Position numbers and translations under genes: made by a program
Part shown: piece by piece, positions 9,300 to 18,609 of the stretch
How the letters are laid out: each line of letters begins with the position of its first letter
Numbering within the stretch: position 1 is the stretch's first letter
NCBI GenBank assembly: GCA_031268315.1
Contig: JAIRXK010000011.1
Span: 1 to 50,653, forward strand
Direction: 5' to 3'
Length of the DNA stretch: 50,653 nt
Origin: Puniceicoccales bacterium
GTDB taxonomy: Bacteria; Verrucomicrobiota; Verrucomicrobiia; Opitutales; JAIRLM01
Notes under the pieces: model-generated
The model's database searches: none
What the model saw: the letters and a program-made list of their open reading frames with translations, nothing else
What the model was told of the DNA's origin: nothing

Positions 9300-9722
9300 A
9301 TGGGCATGGTGGAAGTAAAAGTGGACCAGAGGCGGATTGGCTCGGAAACTCCCGTAAATTTGCCACCAGGCAGTGGGAAAAATTTAGTGAAAGACTCTCC
9401 CGTGGCAGTACAGACCGCACTCGCAAAGATGAGAATAGTTGCGGCGATGGCCTATGGTCTATTGGGAGGACTTCTCTGTGGAATTACTGCCGCCATGGTG
9501 ATGAAATCCATCGCCATTGGGTTCATTTCCGGCCTGGGTGGCGCATTCATTTTTTGTATTTTAGGTCTCGTTTGGGTCTTTTGCGTTGAAAGGAAAAATG
9601 ACAATGGCGTCCCGCCGCCGAGTGGTCCAGACAGCGGACAGGCAGGGAATGAAAGCGAAAAAATGTTTCGCCGAAAGACAATCCAGATGACGGGCAGCCG
9701 AAAGGTCAAAATATTGAATTAA
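9300..9722 (+). CDS. Inc-like bilobed membrane protein, 5' part of an apparently broken gene
   Basis: 140 residues as it stands. A polar N-terminus is followed by hydrophobic segments at about 45-67 and 70-94 and a basic stop-transfer (ERK), then a Pro/Gly-rich linker. At an A6 tract (9658-9663) the reading probably changes frame: one extra A would continue the protein in the frame of the next ORF through a plausible polar linker (NVSPKDNPDDGQPKGQNIEL) to a TAA at 9764, whereas the unshifted frame ends in an unrelated basic tail. I therefore read it as the front of one ancestral Inc-plus-coiled-coil protein continued at 9776. Whether it is a pseudogene or expressed by slippage cannot be told here. 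Confidence 0.5.
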   Translation: MGMVEVKVDQRRIGSETPVNLPPGSGKNLVKDSPVAVQTALAKMRIVAAMAYGLLGGLLCGITAAMVMKSIAIGFISGLGGAFIFCILGLVWVFCVERKNDNGVPPPSGPDSGQAGNESEKMFRRKTIQMTGSRKVKILN

Positions 9723-9775
9723 TTACAACTCCGGACACTCCAGGCAATGGGTTGCTAGAAAATTAAAATATCGAG

Positions 9776-10957
9776 TTGATTCTGCCGCCGAGTGATGCAT
9801 CCAGAGTGGATAAGGAAAAAATAATCCTACGGCAGTCGGCGCCGCGTCCGACAATAATAAAAGGAAGAGGTGGTAAAGTGATACGTTTTTTATTGCCGAG
9901 TGATCGTCCTGATAAGTTAAATTTAAATTTAGAACAGCTGCGCGCCAAAGTAAATGAATGCAAGCAAGCTATGAATAAGAAAATCACCGAATTGAATAAT
10001 TTAAATCCATTTAAAGCAATGTTGACAGCGATAATTGATCAGCTGGAAATAGATACTATTAATGCAAAAGAAATGCAAATTATCGAGCTAGCTGACAGAG
10101 TAAAAATAATACATGCCTCACTCGGCCTAATAACTCAATTGGAAAACCTATCAAATCACAGTAAGGTTTCGTGGATAGATGAAGAAGGCTTTCAATCGGA
10201 AATAAAAAATGCGCTGCACACTATGTTGAGCAGTTCTCCATGGGTGAATTCCGCATGCGCACAGCAATGCCGTGAAATGGAGAAGCAGTTAAAAGAGTTG
10301 CAGAAAATTAGCGAAAAAGCGGCGCTCCTAGAAGAACGATTGAAGGCGTATTTTTCCGTAGAAAAAATCAATTGTAAAATAAATGTAGATTCTAGTTGTT
10401 TCGGTGCTATCGTTAATAAACTTTCACTGTATTGTTCAATTATTGCTAAAATGAATCGCTTTAAAAAACAGCACAATCAACTCCGAGATAAGTGCGCACC
10501 GCTGAATAAGCAAAATTTATCTAATTTACTAGATAGCACTGACAAGCAAATAAACAACCCCCTTAAATCCGAGATTAATCTAATCGATAAAAGCCTAACT
10601 ATGGAAATTGCGTCAACGAAAGAAATAGATAGCGGTATTGCTCGGATGGAAGAAAATGAAAAAATGCTAAATAAAATAGTTGATCTTATGTTAAAAGTGA
10701 ACGAAATCGTGAAAGTTGTTGCCGGAGAAATGCGATCTTCCGGGGACGCAAAATTAACCATAGAAGCGAGATTGGACGAATTGCTAGAGGCGTGCGCAAA
10801 TTCGGCAAAGAGTAAAAGCAATCTCCTGAGTGAAATAAATTTTGAAAAAAATGTTAATACCATATTTGAATTACTGAATCTGCTAAAATTAGCAAAAGAA
10901 CAATCGCCGTCATTTGATTGTTCCAAGTTGGAATCAGACATACTTTCCGCGGCGTAA
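9776..10957 (+). CDS. Helical coiled-coil protein, 3' part of the broken gene
   Basis: 393 residues from TTG 9776; soluble, helical, with many Lys/Glu/Leu heptads and no membrane segment. No family recognised. The words NIELILPPSD just around its start echo NIELITTPD, read in the same frame before the TAA at 9764, so the two ORFs look like parts of one protein with an internal repeat. After its own TAA at 10955 the same frame stays open for 30 codons to TAG 11048 and repeats the pattern of its tail (SPSFDCSKLESDILSAA against YPSSYSSEIKNLEELKSK). Two internal TAA codons and one frame change point to a decaying gene. Confidence 0.45.
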   Translation: MILPPSDASRVDKEKIILRQSAPRPTIIKGRGGKVIRFLLPSDRPDKLNLNLEQLRAKVNECKQAMNKKITELNNLNPFKAMLTAIIDQLEIDTINAKEMQIIELADRVKIIHASLGLITQLENLSNHSKVSWIDEEGFQSEIKNALHTMLSSSPWVNSACAQQCREMEKQLKELQKISEKAALLEERLKAYFSVEKINCKINVDSSCFGAIVNKLSLYCSIIAKMNRFKKQHNQLRDKCAPLNKQNLSNLLDSTDKQINNPLKSEINLIDKSLTMEIASTKEIDSGIARMEENEKMLNKIVDLMLKVNEIVKVVAGEMRSSGDAKLTIEARLDELLEACANSAKSKSNLLSEINFEKNVNTIFELLNLLKLAKEQSPSFDCSKLESDILSAA

Positions 10958-11109
10958 AAAATCATTCATTATCCCTCCTCTTACAGTAGCGAAATTAAAA
11001 ATTTAGAAGAACTAAAAAGTAAAATTCAAGCAATAATTTCCGGTGCATAGCTGGCCGAATCATTGGGAACACTCATTGGGCAACACGGAAGAATGGGGTA
11101 TTCTTCAAG

Positions 11110-11298
11110 ATGCCGTGGGCCGTGGAAAAAATTTATAAGGTTTGGGTGGCGATGCGAAGCGGCAATGATATTTTGGAAAAAATGGCTTGTACTCCTCCGA
11201 ATGCTGTAGTATTCAGATGGGATTGGGGCACGCGCCGCGGCCAATGGATATCGGCATATTCCGTTCCGCGTCGCCGTCGCCCTGAGAAGCGAATGTAA
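11110..11298 (+). CDS. Possible small ORF upstream of grpE
   Basis: 62 residues (MPWAVEKIYKVW...), basic at the end, no known domain and no clear ribosome binding site. It occupies the gap before grpE and could equally be chance. I looked for a CIRCE operator (TTAGCACTC inverted repeat) in this gap and saw none. Confidence 0.15.
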   Translation: MPWAVEKIYKVWVAMRSGNDILEKMACTPPNAVVFRWDWGTRRGQWISAYSVPRRRRPEKRM

Positions 11299-11314
11299 CA
11301 TCGAGGAGGACTTA

Positions 11315-11932
11315 ATGATGAAAGAATGCGATGAAGAGTGCGATGTTGGTGAAAATTTGGATGTGGAAGCGAATGAAAACGGAGCGGAGGCGGACGAGCC
11401 CAGTGAGAATATCCTGGAGCTCATGGCGCTGCGCAGTGAATTACAGGAGAGCAGGGAGCAAATTCGCGACCTGGAAGACAAGCTGTTGCGGACCCGGGCG
11501 GACTGTGAGAACTTCCGTAAGCGCATGGTAAAGGACTTTGAGGAGCACACGCAGATGGCCAATGAGAGCCTCCTCGGCGAATTGCTGCCCATCCTTGACA
11601 ATTTCAACCTCGGTCTTAGGGCTGTGAAGGGGCCTGAGAATCAAAATATTATTCAGGGATTTGAATTTATTTTGCTCCAATTCAGTCGCCTCTTAGAATC
11701 CCACGGCGTGGAAGCAATTGCCAATGCCGGTGACGTCTTCGATCCCCATGAATCGGATGCCCTATCCGTGGCGGAAAACGATAGCGTGGCGGAGGACCAC
11801 ATCATTGAGGTGGTGCGGCAGGGCTACCGCATCGGTAAAAAATTACTGCGTCCGGCGACGGTCATTGTCTCAAAGGGTGCACCGGCGAGGGTGAACGGAT
11901 CATCGGATTCGCAAAATGAAAATAGAGAGTGA
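11315..11932 (+). CDS. grpE: Nucleotide exchange factor GrpE
   Basis: Cytoplasmic co-chaperone that releases ADP from DnaK. 205 residues, normal for the family. Residues 35-75 form the long helical dimer stalk; the typical core follows ([11 protein letters not shown], then [16 protein letters not shown]), and the C-terminal beta wing ends with [24 protein letters not shown] strong GAGGAGG lies upstream of ATG 11315. The N-terminus is acidic and variable as usual. dnaJ follows within 10 bases, so the two form an operon; dnaK is not in this window. Confidence 0.95.
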   Translation: MMKECDEECDVGENLDVEANENGAEADEPSENILELMALRSELQESREQIRDLEDKLLRTRADCENFRKRMVKDFEEHTQMANESLLGELLPILDNFNLGLRAVKGPENQNIIQGFEFILLQFSRLLESHGVEAIANAGDVFDPHESDALSVAENDSVAEDHIIEVVRQGYRIGKKLLRPATVIVSKGAPARVNGSSDSQNENRE

Positions 11933-11940
11933 TTGTAACC

Positions 11941-13041
11941 ATGGCAGAGGATTACTATGAATTATTAGGTGTTCCTAAGAGTGCAACCGCCGAGGAAATA
12001 AAAAAAGCCTACCGTAAAAAGGCCGTGCAGTACCATCCGGATAAAAATCCCGGGAATAAGGAGGCCGAGGAAAAATTTAAAAAAATTGCCCAGGCCTACG
12101 AGATCCTCGGAGATCCCCAGAAAAGGTCAACCTATGATCAGGTTGGGTCCGCTGCGTTCGATGGAAGTGGCGGCTTTTCCGGCGCCAATTTTTCCGCCAA
12201 TGACTTCGGCAGTGCATTTGATATTTTCAATCAAGTATTTGGAAGTTTTGGCGGCCAGCAGCGCGGAAATAAAAGGGAGATGCAGGGGGATGACCTACGC
12301 TACGATTTGGAAATAACTCTAGATGAGGCATTTAACGGCGCGGAGAGAACCATCAAGTACCACCGGGCCGTTGCCTGCAAGGAATGCGGTGGAAATGGGT
12401 GTGCTAAGGGAACTAAGCCGACCATCTGCCCCACCTGCCACGGAAAGGGAAATGTCACCGTTAACCGTGGATTTTTTCAGATGAGCCAGACTTGTCCCAC
12501 CTGCCACGGCGTGGGGCATGTCAATAAAAATGCCTGCAAAGCATGCGGTGGCAGCGGTCGAAGTAGCGAAGGACACAGCATTCGCATAAAAATTCCACCG
12601 GGCGTGGAGACCGGAACCCGGCTACGCTCCGCCGGCGGCGGCGAGGGGGGCAGCTGCGGTGCCCGGGACGGCGATCTCTATGTGGCTGTGCACGTGCGGG
12701 CCGATGAGCACTTTCACCGGGAGGGCGCAAACCTATACGTCAATGTCGATGTCCCCTTCAGCATGCTTACGCTGGGCGGCGAATTGGAGGTGAAGACCAT
12801 CGATGGATTTGGAATGCTTAAAATTCCAGCGGGAACGCAGTCGGAGACAACCTTCCGCCTCAAGGGCAAGGGAATGCCTCACATGGGTGCCAGCTATCGG
12901 GGCGATCAATTCGTAAAAGTTCGCTGCTTCATTCCCACGGGACTTAGTAAGGAACAGAGGGAAAAATTAGAGGCATTTGCCCAGAGTTGCGGCGAATCCA
13001 GAGAGGCAAAGGAAGGCTTTTTCCAGCGCATATTCCATTGA
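11941..13041 (+). CDS. dnaJ: Chaperone DnaJ
   Basis: Hsp40 co-chaperone that stimulates DnaK ATPase and delivers unfolded substrates. 366 residues. J-domain at 1-70 with the HPD triad (YHPDKNPG); a Gly/Phe-rich stretch at 75-115; four CxxCxGxG zinc modules at about 140-205 ([32 protein letters not shown]); then the C-terminal substrate-binding beta domains. The frame opens at GTG 11929, but ATG 11941 ([10 protein letters not shown]) is the natural family start. It follows grpE directly. Confidence 0.96.
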   Translation: MAEDYYELLGVPKSATAEEIKKAYRKKAVQYHPDKNPGNKEAEEKFKKIAQAYEILGDPQKRSTYDQVGSAAFDGSGGFSGANFSANDFGSAFDIFNQVFGSFGGQQRGNKREMQGDDLRYDLEITLDEAFNGAERTIKYHRAVACKECGGNGCAKGTKPTICPTCHGKGNVTVNRGFFQMSQTCPTCHGVGHVNKNACKACGGSGRSSEGHSIRIKIPPGVETGTRLRSAGGGEGGSCGARDGDLYVAVHVRADEHFHREGANLYVNVDVPFSMLTLGGELEVKTIDGFGMLKIPAGTQSETTFRLKGKGMPHMGASYRGDQFVKVRCFIPTGLSKEQREKLEAFAQSCGESREAKEGFFQRIFH

Positions 13042-13098
13042 AATTTTGCAGATGGAAACAATTTGGGAGCGCTGTGATTCTTTGACGGGAGACATGCC

Positions 13099-15810
13099 AT
13101 GGTTTTAAATAGCAGCCAACTGCGCAGGGATTTTCTAGATTTTTTTTCATCCCGAGGGCATCGCATTGTCCCTTCGGAATCCCTCATTCCGCCGTCGCCA
13201 AATTTGCTATTCACCAACGCGGGAATGAATCAATTTGTTCCCTATTTTCTCAACGACCGGCCTTGTCCATTCGCCCGCGCAGCCAATGTACAGCGCTGCC
13301 TGCGGGCCGGCGGAAAGCACAATGATTTGGATGATGTTGGCTATGACTGCTACCACCACACATTTTTCGAAATGCTGGGCAATTGGTCGTTCGGCGACTA
13401 TTTCAAGGGTGAAGCCATCCAATGGGCCTGGGAATTGCTGGTGGATCGCTGGAAATTCCCAAAAAACCGCCTCTACGCAACCGTCTATTCTCCGGGCTCC
13501 GGAGAGCCATTTCAGCGGGACGAAGAGGCCCTGTTTATTTGGAAGGAACTATTCCGAAGGGAAGGCATGGATCCGGAAAAACACATCGCCTATGGTGGGG
13601 CGAAGGATAATTTTTGGATGATGGGAAGCACGGGACCGTGCGGCCCTTGCACGGAAATACACATGGACCTGACCCCAAATGGTGACGGGGGAGTTGGCTT
13701 GGTCAATGGGGGATCATCTCGCTGTATGGAGCTGTGGAATTTGGTTTTCATCCAGTACAATGCCCTGGCCGATGGAAAATTTGAGCCACTTCCGCGGCAC
13801 TATGTGGACACGGGAATGGGCCTGGAGCGCATCGCCGGGATTATTGCCAACAGCGATGGATTCCGCGATTTTTCAAAGGAGCCGTCCAACTACGCCAGTG
13901 ATCTATTTGTCCCACTCTTCGACGCCATGCAGCGCATGGGCAAATCGCAGGGAAAAATATTCTACGGCGGAACTGTTCCAGCCGATAGAAAAAATCTCTC
14001 TTCTCAGGAAAAATTAGACTGCGCATTTCGGGCCGTGGCGGACCACGTGCGGACACTCACCATGGCCATCGCCGACGGGATTTTGCCTAGCAATGAGGGC
14101 CGAGGCTATGTTTTGCGCCGCATTTTGCGCCGTGCGGTCATGTTCGGAAATCGTCTGCAATTGGAAAAAAATTTCCTAAAATCTCTGGCATGCGCATGCA
14201 TTCGGCAAATGTCTAAGGTCTACCCGATGGAAGATGCCGCTGCGCGCAACATAGGGCAAATCATTGAGCATGAACAGGATAATTTCGAAAGAACGCTGGA
14301 CAAAGGCATGCGCCTTCTGCTGCAAGCCGTGGAAAAATATGGCCCCCTAATTCCGGGCGAAGTTGCCTTCGAGCTCTACGACACCTATGGTTTTCCCGTG
14401 GACCTTGCCCAGCTCATTGCGGCGGAATATTCCTGCGAAATTTCCATTGGAGATTTTGAGAAGCACATGGAGCAGCAGCGGGCGCGGGCGCGGGCGGCGA
14501 AAAAATCAGAAAAGATTGCCCTGAGAAATGAAAAATCCGAGGGAACAATTTTTGTTGGCTATGACGGTCAGGGACCCGTTGAGACGGTCCTCACCGGCAT
14601 TTGTCCTGGAAAAGAAGGCGGCTGCTACGCGATTTTTCAAAGGACGCAATTCTACGGCGAGAGGGGTGGTCAGGTGGGAGACCGCGGAACATTCCATGCC
14701 AATGGCAAAGCCTACGCCATCGTGGACACCCAGTGTGCCGCCGATGGGACAATTTTGCACGCAGTGAATCAATCGCTGGGCGGAGAGGGCATTCTTCCTG
14801 GAACGGCGGTGCGACTGGTCCTTGACGAAGAGCGGCGATTTCGCATTTCTCAGCATCATACGGCGGCGCATATTTTGCAGGCGGCACTGCGAATGGAGCT
14901 GGGAGACCACGTTCGGCAGGCGGGATCACTGGTGGGGGAAAATTCCCTGAGATTTGATTTTTCCCATTTTGCGCCACTTACGGCCCAGCAGTTGAAAAAT
15001 GTAGAAATGTGGACCAACGAAATCATTCGAAAAAATTTACCCATTCGGACCTACGAAGTTCCGTTCGACAGGCGGCCAGCCCACTGTCTTGCGCTATTCG
15101 GCGAGCGCTATGGAGAAATAGTTCGGGTAGTGGAGATCGGCGAGGAGGGAGGCATTGCGGAGCTCTGCGGAGGGACTCACCTATCCCACACCGGAGAAAT
15201 TGCCATGTTTAAAATTCTCCACGAAAGTGGCATCGCCGCCGGAGTGCGTCGCATCGAGGCGATCTGCGGCGGTGCGCTCCATGAATTTCTGTCAAGGCTT
15301 CTGCTTTCCCAGGAAAAATGCGCCGCACTCCTCTCCTGCAGGGCGGATGAATTGGAATTGGCCATTGGTAAATTGAAGGCGCAAAGGCTCGCCGCGGACC
15401 AGCGTTTGAAGGAAATCAACATGGCCCTTGGGCAGATGCAGGTGGAAAATTTGCTCAAGGAGAGGCAGGTAATCGGTGGCATGCCATGGGCCATGGGGTA
15501 CCTCCGCGGCATTGACGCTGGAATTTTACGGCAAATGGCACTTCGAATAGTAGGCGACCATGGTGGGTGCGCATTGCTCATCTGCGAGGAAGAGGAACGA
15601 TCGCTTTATGCCGTTGCCTGCCATGGGGCTGCCGTTGGATCCGGCCACTCAGCGCGCCGCTATGCCCAACTGTGGAATGAAATTACTATGGGAAATGGCG
15701 GAGGCGGAGATGCCGTTGCCACGGGAAGTTTTTGCCGCGTTTCCCAATCGGACGATTCGCTGGAACGATTTCGCAAAAAACTTTTACAAAATATTGCCAA
15801 AACCACTTGA
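13099..15810 (+). CDS. alaS: Alanyl-tRNA synthetase
   Basis: Charges tRNA-Ala with alanine in the cytoplasm and clears mischarged Ser/Gly. 903 residues, slightly longer than the usual 875. The class II catalytic core is at 1-240 (FTNAGMNQF, then DTGMGLERI), followed by the tRNA-recognition region. The editing domain has the zinc motif HHTAAHIL plus CGGTH at about residue 690. A short coiled coil and a C-Ala domain with GNGGGGDAVATGSF end the protein. Start at ATG 13099 with a weak GGGAGA upstream. It lies 57 bases after dnaJ, and the tRNA-Gly follows 35 bases after its stop. Confidence 0.96.
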   Translation: MVLNSSQLRRDFLDFFSSRGHRIVPSESLIPPSPNLLFTNAGMNQFVPYFLNDRPCPFARAANVQRCLRAGGKHNDLDDVGYDCYHHTFFEMLGNWSFGDYFKGEAIQWAWELLVDRWKFPKNRLYATVYSPGSGEPFQRDEEALFIWKELFRREGMDPEKHIAYGGAKDNFWMMGSTGPCGPCTEIHMDLTPNGDGGVGLVNGGSSRCMELWNLVFIQYNALADGKFEPLPRHYVDTGMGLERIAGIIANSDGFRDFSKEPSNYASDLFVPLFDAMQRMGKSQGKIFYGGTVPADRKNLSSQEKLDCAFRAVADHVRTLTMAIADGILPSNEGRGYVLRRILRRAVMFGNRLQLEKNFLKSLACACIRQMSKVYPMEDAAARNIGQIIEHEQDNFERTLDKGMRLLLQAVEKYGPLIPGEVAFELYDTYGFPVDLAQLIAAEYSCEISIGDFEKHMEQQRARARAAKKSEKIALRNEKSEGTIFVGYDGQGPVETVLTGICPGKEGGCYAIFQRTQFYGERGGQVGDRGTFHANGKAYAIVDTQCAADGTILHAVNQSLGGEGILPGTAVRLVLDEERRFRISQHHTAAHILQAALRMELGDHVRQAGSLVGENSLRFDFSHFAPLTAQQLKNVEMWTNEIIRKNLPIRTYEVPFDRRPAHCLALFGERYGEIVRVVEIGEEGGIAELCGGTHLSHTGEIAMFKILHESGIAAGVRRIEAICGGALHEFLSRLLLSQEKCAALLSCRADELELAIGKLKAQRLAADQRLKEINMALGQMQVENLLKERQVIGGMPWAMGYLRGIDAGILRQMALRIVGDHGGCALLICEEEERSLYAVACHGAAVGSGHSARRYAQLWNEITMGNGGGGDAVATGSFCRVSQSDDSLERFRKKLLQNIAKTT

Positions 15811-15845
15811 CAATGGCCGCCAATTTTTCGAAATCCGTCCTGCGG

Positions 15846-15916
15846 GCGGGCATGGTTTAATGGTAAAACCTTAGCCTTCCAAGCTAATGATGTCGGTTCG
15901 ATTCCGTCTGCCCGCA
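15846..15916 (+). tRNA. tRNA-Gly (anticodon TCC)
   Basis: Complete cloverleaf. Acceptor GCGGGCA pairs perfectly with TGCCCGC; the anticodon stem TTAGC/GCTAA encloses loop CTTCCAA with anticodon TCC; the T arm contains GGTTCGATTCC. The discriminator is A15916, and CCA is encoded at 15917-15919. A TTGACA overlapping the alaS stop (15807-15812) could serve as -35, but the matching -10 is poor. Confidence 0.95.
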
Positions 15917-16015
15917 CCAGTCTAGTTGTATAAACTTAGCAAATTCGCCACTTCCTTTTTCGAGTTTCCCCATGTCGGTGGCTTTTATGGACCGATGGAA
16001 AATGCTATACATTGA

Positions 16016-18235
16016 ATGCAAAAAATGCTTGTATTTTTTAAATTTTTTCACATAAATGGTGGTGTGGTCACGAATAAAAATTTAGAAAATTGCCCATCGG
16101 CCGAGAAGAACTTGAAAACATTAAGCACGCCCGATAGCAGCTGTTTCCCATGTGCGTACATGCGTCCCGTTGCAGCAGTCCTTGCCATAGTAGGTATCGC
16201 CCTCGGTGCCGTTGGAATAATCTATGTCAATATCCCCACCATAGTGAGCGCGGCGGTGCTCATCGTTATTGGCGGCGCTCTATTTGGCATCTACTTCGTT
16301 TTAGTCAACACATTGAGCGGCGGTGGGCAGTCAGATTTGGGTGATCAGCCAGGCGAAGAAGAAACTTTTCCCTCGACCCAATTAAAAACTGAAGCCAATC
16401 TGGATAAAGATAATTTACAGTCTCCTCAAATTCAAAGCGAAGAAAATTTGCTTTCCACCAATTCGAACTTACCCAGTAAAAAACCCGATACAGTTAATCA
16501 GTCAGGCAAAGAAGAAACTTTTCCCTCGACCCAATTAAAAAACGAAGCCAATCTGGATGAAGATAATTTACAGTCTTCTCAAATTCAAGGCAAAGAAAAT
16601 TTACTTTCCACCAATTCGAACTTACCCAGTAAAAAATCCAATACAGTTAATCAGCTAGACAAAGAAGAAACTTTTCCCTCGGCCCAATTAAAAACTGAAG
16701 CCAATCTGGATGAAGATAATTTACAGTCTTCTCAAATTCAAAGCAAAGAAAATTTGCTTCCCACCAATTCGAACTTACCCAGTAAAAAACCCGATACAGT
16801 TAATCCGCCAGGCGAAGAAGAAACTTTTCCCTCGGCCCAATTAAAAACTGAAGACAATTCTCAACCTCTCCAGATTACCGGGTCGCACTTTACTTCCCGT
16901 GAGGAGTTGCGTGGTAGTGAGGAGATATGGAATGACATTGCTTCAATGGATGAAAAATTTGATGCGTTCATAAATGCCTGCGACGAACTATTAACATATA
17001 AAGATCAGGAAGTTCGCTTTGACTCAATCCTTAGCGAAAAGACTCCGCCATCCGTCCTTGTTTCCATTGAGCGGTTCAGCAAAACATTCGCCGAAATTGT
17101 TGATCAGTGCAAATACGGATCCTCGAAAGACTTCACATGCATTGATAAATTCGTGAAAGATTCAATGATGGTGACAGATTTCAAAAGTAATGGCCACTAT
17201 TTCCCGACATTTATACTTAAATTCCACTATCTATCGAGGATAAGCAACGATGAAGGAAATTGCAAAATTTATTCGGTATTTCAAAATGCATTGAATAAAT
17301 TTGCAGATCAAAATTCCACGTTTCTTGCGCCGGAAAGTGGACATGAAATAGAGAAAATTGATACGGATAAGAATTCCCATTCCGAAGCATCGTCGAATGG
17401 GCCATTACTTTGGATGGCAAAGGGACTGCTCAGTTCGCACATCGACCGGTATATCAGGGAATGCATCGGCGGGGATTGCGTTACGATCACTCAGGGTGCC
17501 AATGAGATGGCATGGGGAGATGCCGGGAAGCAGGGAAAAGATGATTTTCGAAACCTTTTCAATGATCCTACGCAGGGCCCAAGTAGCGCTCTTATGAAGA
17601 GTAATTTTGCCATTAGCTACATTCGCTGGCGTTTAGTTAATAAAAAATCTTTACAACCCGCTACGGCATCATTCAAAGGTGTAGAACTTGATAGCATGAA
17701 TGTAACATTTAGGTTGGAAGGGTTGAGTGCCGATAGGTTAAGTAGTTTTGCCCAGCAAGTGCAGGCTAAGCCGAAAAAGGTTCCCGTTCTATTTAACAAT
17801 TTCTTCGATTCAACAACCGGGAGGGTGCATACCTATGTTTGCTCTTCTGCCGTCCATTGTAAAAAGGCCGCAACTAACATCGCAAAAGAAGACGTAAATC
17901 ATTTGTGTGCAAATTTTAATCTATCGCAATATCGCACATTGGCCCACGCGGCGCGGGCGACCTATCTGCGGGAAAAGGAAAGGGAAAGTCCAAAAAAAAT
18001 TGTGCTGTGCCTCACGCTGCTGGGTGCGGGGGCCTATGAAAATGATGCTTGCGTGCATGTGGATATTCTCACAGAAGTGTATCAAATTCTAAGAGATACG
18101 GAGGTCATAATCCTATGCAACGGATACAGTAAAAACGATCAAAATGCGTGGAGAACGAGCTTCACTAAGCTAACTCAAACCTCCGAAAATACGATACTTG
18201 GCGCCAAAACTTTCACAGACGAAAAATCGGATTAG
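16016..18235 (+). CDS. Inc-anchored protein with 51-residue repeats and macrodomain-like C-terminus (paralogue 1)
   Basis: 739 residues from ATG 16016. A TGC-TATACA -10-like element ends at 16011, so translation may really begin at GTG 16064. Order of parts: polar N-terminus; bilobed hydrophobic pair at about 50-100; three tandem 51-residue polar repeats plus a partial fourth (residues 113-285); a helical domain at 315-365 shared with the next two genes (VRFDSIL...PPSVL...FAEIV); then residues about 485-735, the conserved tail. Tail motifs are TQGANEMAWGDAG, TQGPSSA, VCSSAVH and LTLLGAGAYEND, spaced like macrodomain/PARG-type ADP-ribose-binding loops. Function is inferred from motif resemblance only. 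First of three tandem paralogues. Confidence 0.55.
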   Translation: MQKMLVFFKFFHINGGVVTNKNLENCPSAEKNLKTLSTPDSSCFPCAYMRPVAAVLAIVGIALGAVGIIYVNIPTIVSAAVLIVIGGALFGIYFVLVNTLSGGGQSDLGDQPGEEETFPSTQLKTEANLDKDNLQSPQIQSEENLLSTNSNLPSKKPDTVNQSGKEETFPSTQLKNEANLDEDNLQSSQIQGKENLLSTNSNLPSKKSNTVNQLDKEETFPSAQLKTEANLDEDNLQSSQIQSKENLLPTNSNLPSKKPDTVNPPGEEETFPSAQLKTEDNSQPLQITGSHFTSREELRGSEEIWNDIASMDEKFDAFINACDELLTYKDQEVRFDSILSEKTPPSVLVSIERFSKTFAEIVDQCKYGSSKDFTCIDKFVKDSMMVTDFKSNGHYFPTFILKFHYLSRISNDEGNCKIYSVFQNALNKFADQNSTFLAPESGHEIEKIDTDKNSHSEASSNGPLLWMAKGLLSSHIDRYIRECIGGDCVTITQGANEMAWGDAGKQGKDDFRNLFNDPTQGPSSALMKSNFAISYIRWRLVNKKSLQPATASFKGVELDSMNVTFRLEGLSADRLSSFAQQVQAKPKKVPVLFNNFFDSTTGRVHTYVCSSAVHCKKAATNIAKEDVNHLCANFNLSQYRTLAHAARATYLREKERESPKKIVLCLTLLGAGAYENDACVHVDILTEVYQILRDTEVIILCNGYSKNDQNAWRTSFTKLTQTSENTILGAKTFTDEKSD
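16352..16870 (+). repeat. 153-base in-frame tandem repeat, 3.4 copies
   Basis: Units at 16352-16504, 16505-16657 and 16658-16810, and a partial unit from 16811. Each encodes 51 residues starting with (G/D)(E/K)EETFPS and ending in PSKKPDTVN. The copies are nearly identical, indicating recent expansion. The repeat is absent from the two neighbouring paralogues. Confidence 0.9.
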
Positions 18236-18271
18236 GTCTCGGTTTCCGGCGGAACGGCGTAATCGTGAAAA

Positions 18272-18420
18272 ATAAAAAATACCCTGATCGCATAATTAAA
18301 ATCCAAGATTAATTGCCAGTATTGCAATGGCGATTACCGCCTTGACGGGGACCCAAACGCGGAAACGTGAAAAATCTTCTCCCACTAATTTTTTCCGGTT
18401 AGATTTTTACTAAGATCCGA
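18272..18420. repeat. Dispersed intergenic repeat, copy A
   Basis: Most of the gap 18236-18609 is this element. It matches 32937-33055 over about 120 bases, with shared blocks GATCGCATAAT, CAATGGCGATT, AACGTGAAAAATCTTCTCCC and a following T-rich part. This copy has a 14-base insertion (GCCTTGACGGGGAC region). It has no ORF. Both copies lie downstream of an Inc-like gene. The remaining 18421-18609 holds nothing I can name. Confidence 0.75.
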
Positions 18421-18609
18421 TCGCTTTTTTCAAAAGCAGCATTCTATGCTGAGTTAATTTTTCAATTTTGGCCCGATTGCATTTATTGGACCATGGTAAA
18501 ATGTCTTGCCCCAAAAATTTAAAATGGAATCAAAAAAGCATTTATGCAGTCGGGGGGAAAATTATTTTTTTTTATTGCAATTCGCGACGATATCAGTTTC
18601 CTTCCACCT

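Noticed and set aside
7056..10957. TAA as a possible reassigned sense codon, because TAA at 7056, 9764 and 10955 are each followed by coding-like sequence
   Set aside because: TAA ends conserved genes at the right place here (rplY, rplI, dnaB), so it is a normal stop. The three cases lie in fast-evolving accessory genes and fit decay.
11051..11314. CIRCE operator or sigma32-type promoter ahead of grpE
   Set aside because: No TTAGCACTC inverted repeat and no convincing heat-shock promoter could be read.
16352..16870. Possible CRISPR array or mobile element
   Set aside because: The 153-base units adjoin without spacers and are in frame in a protein.
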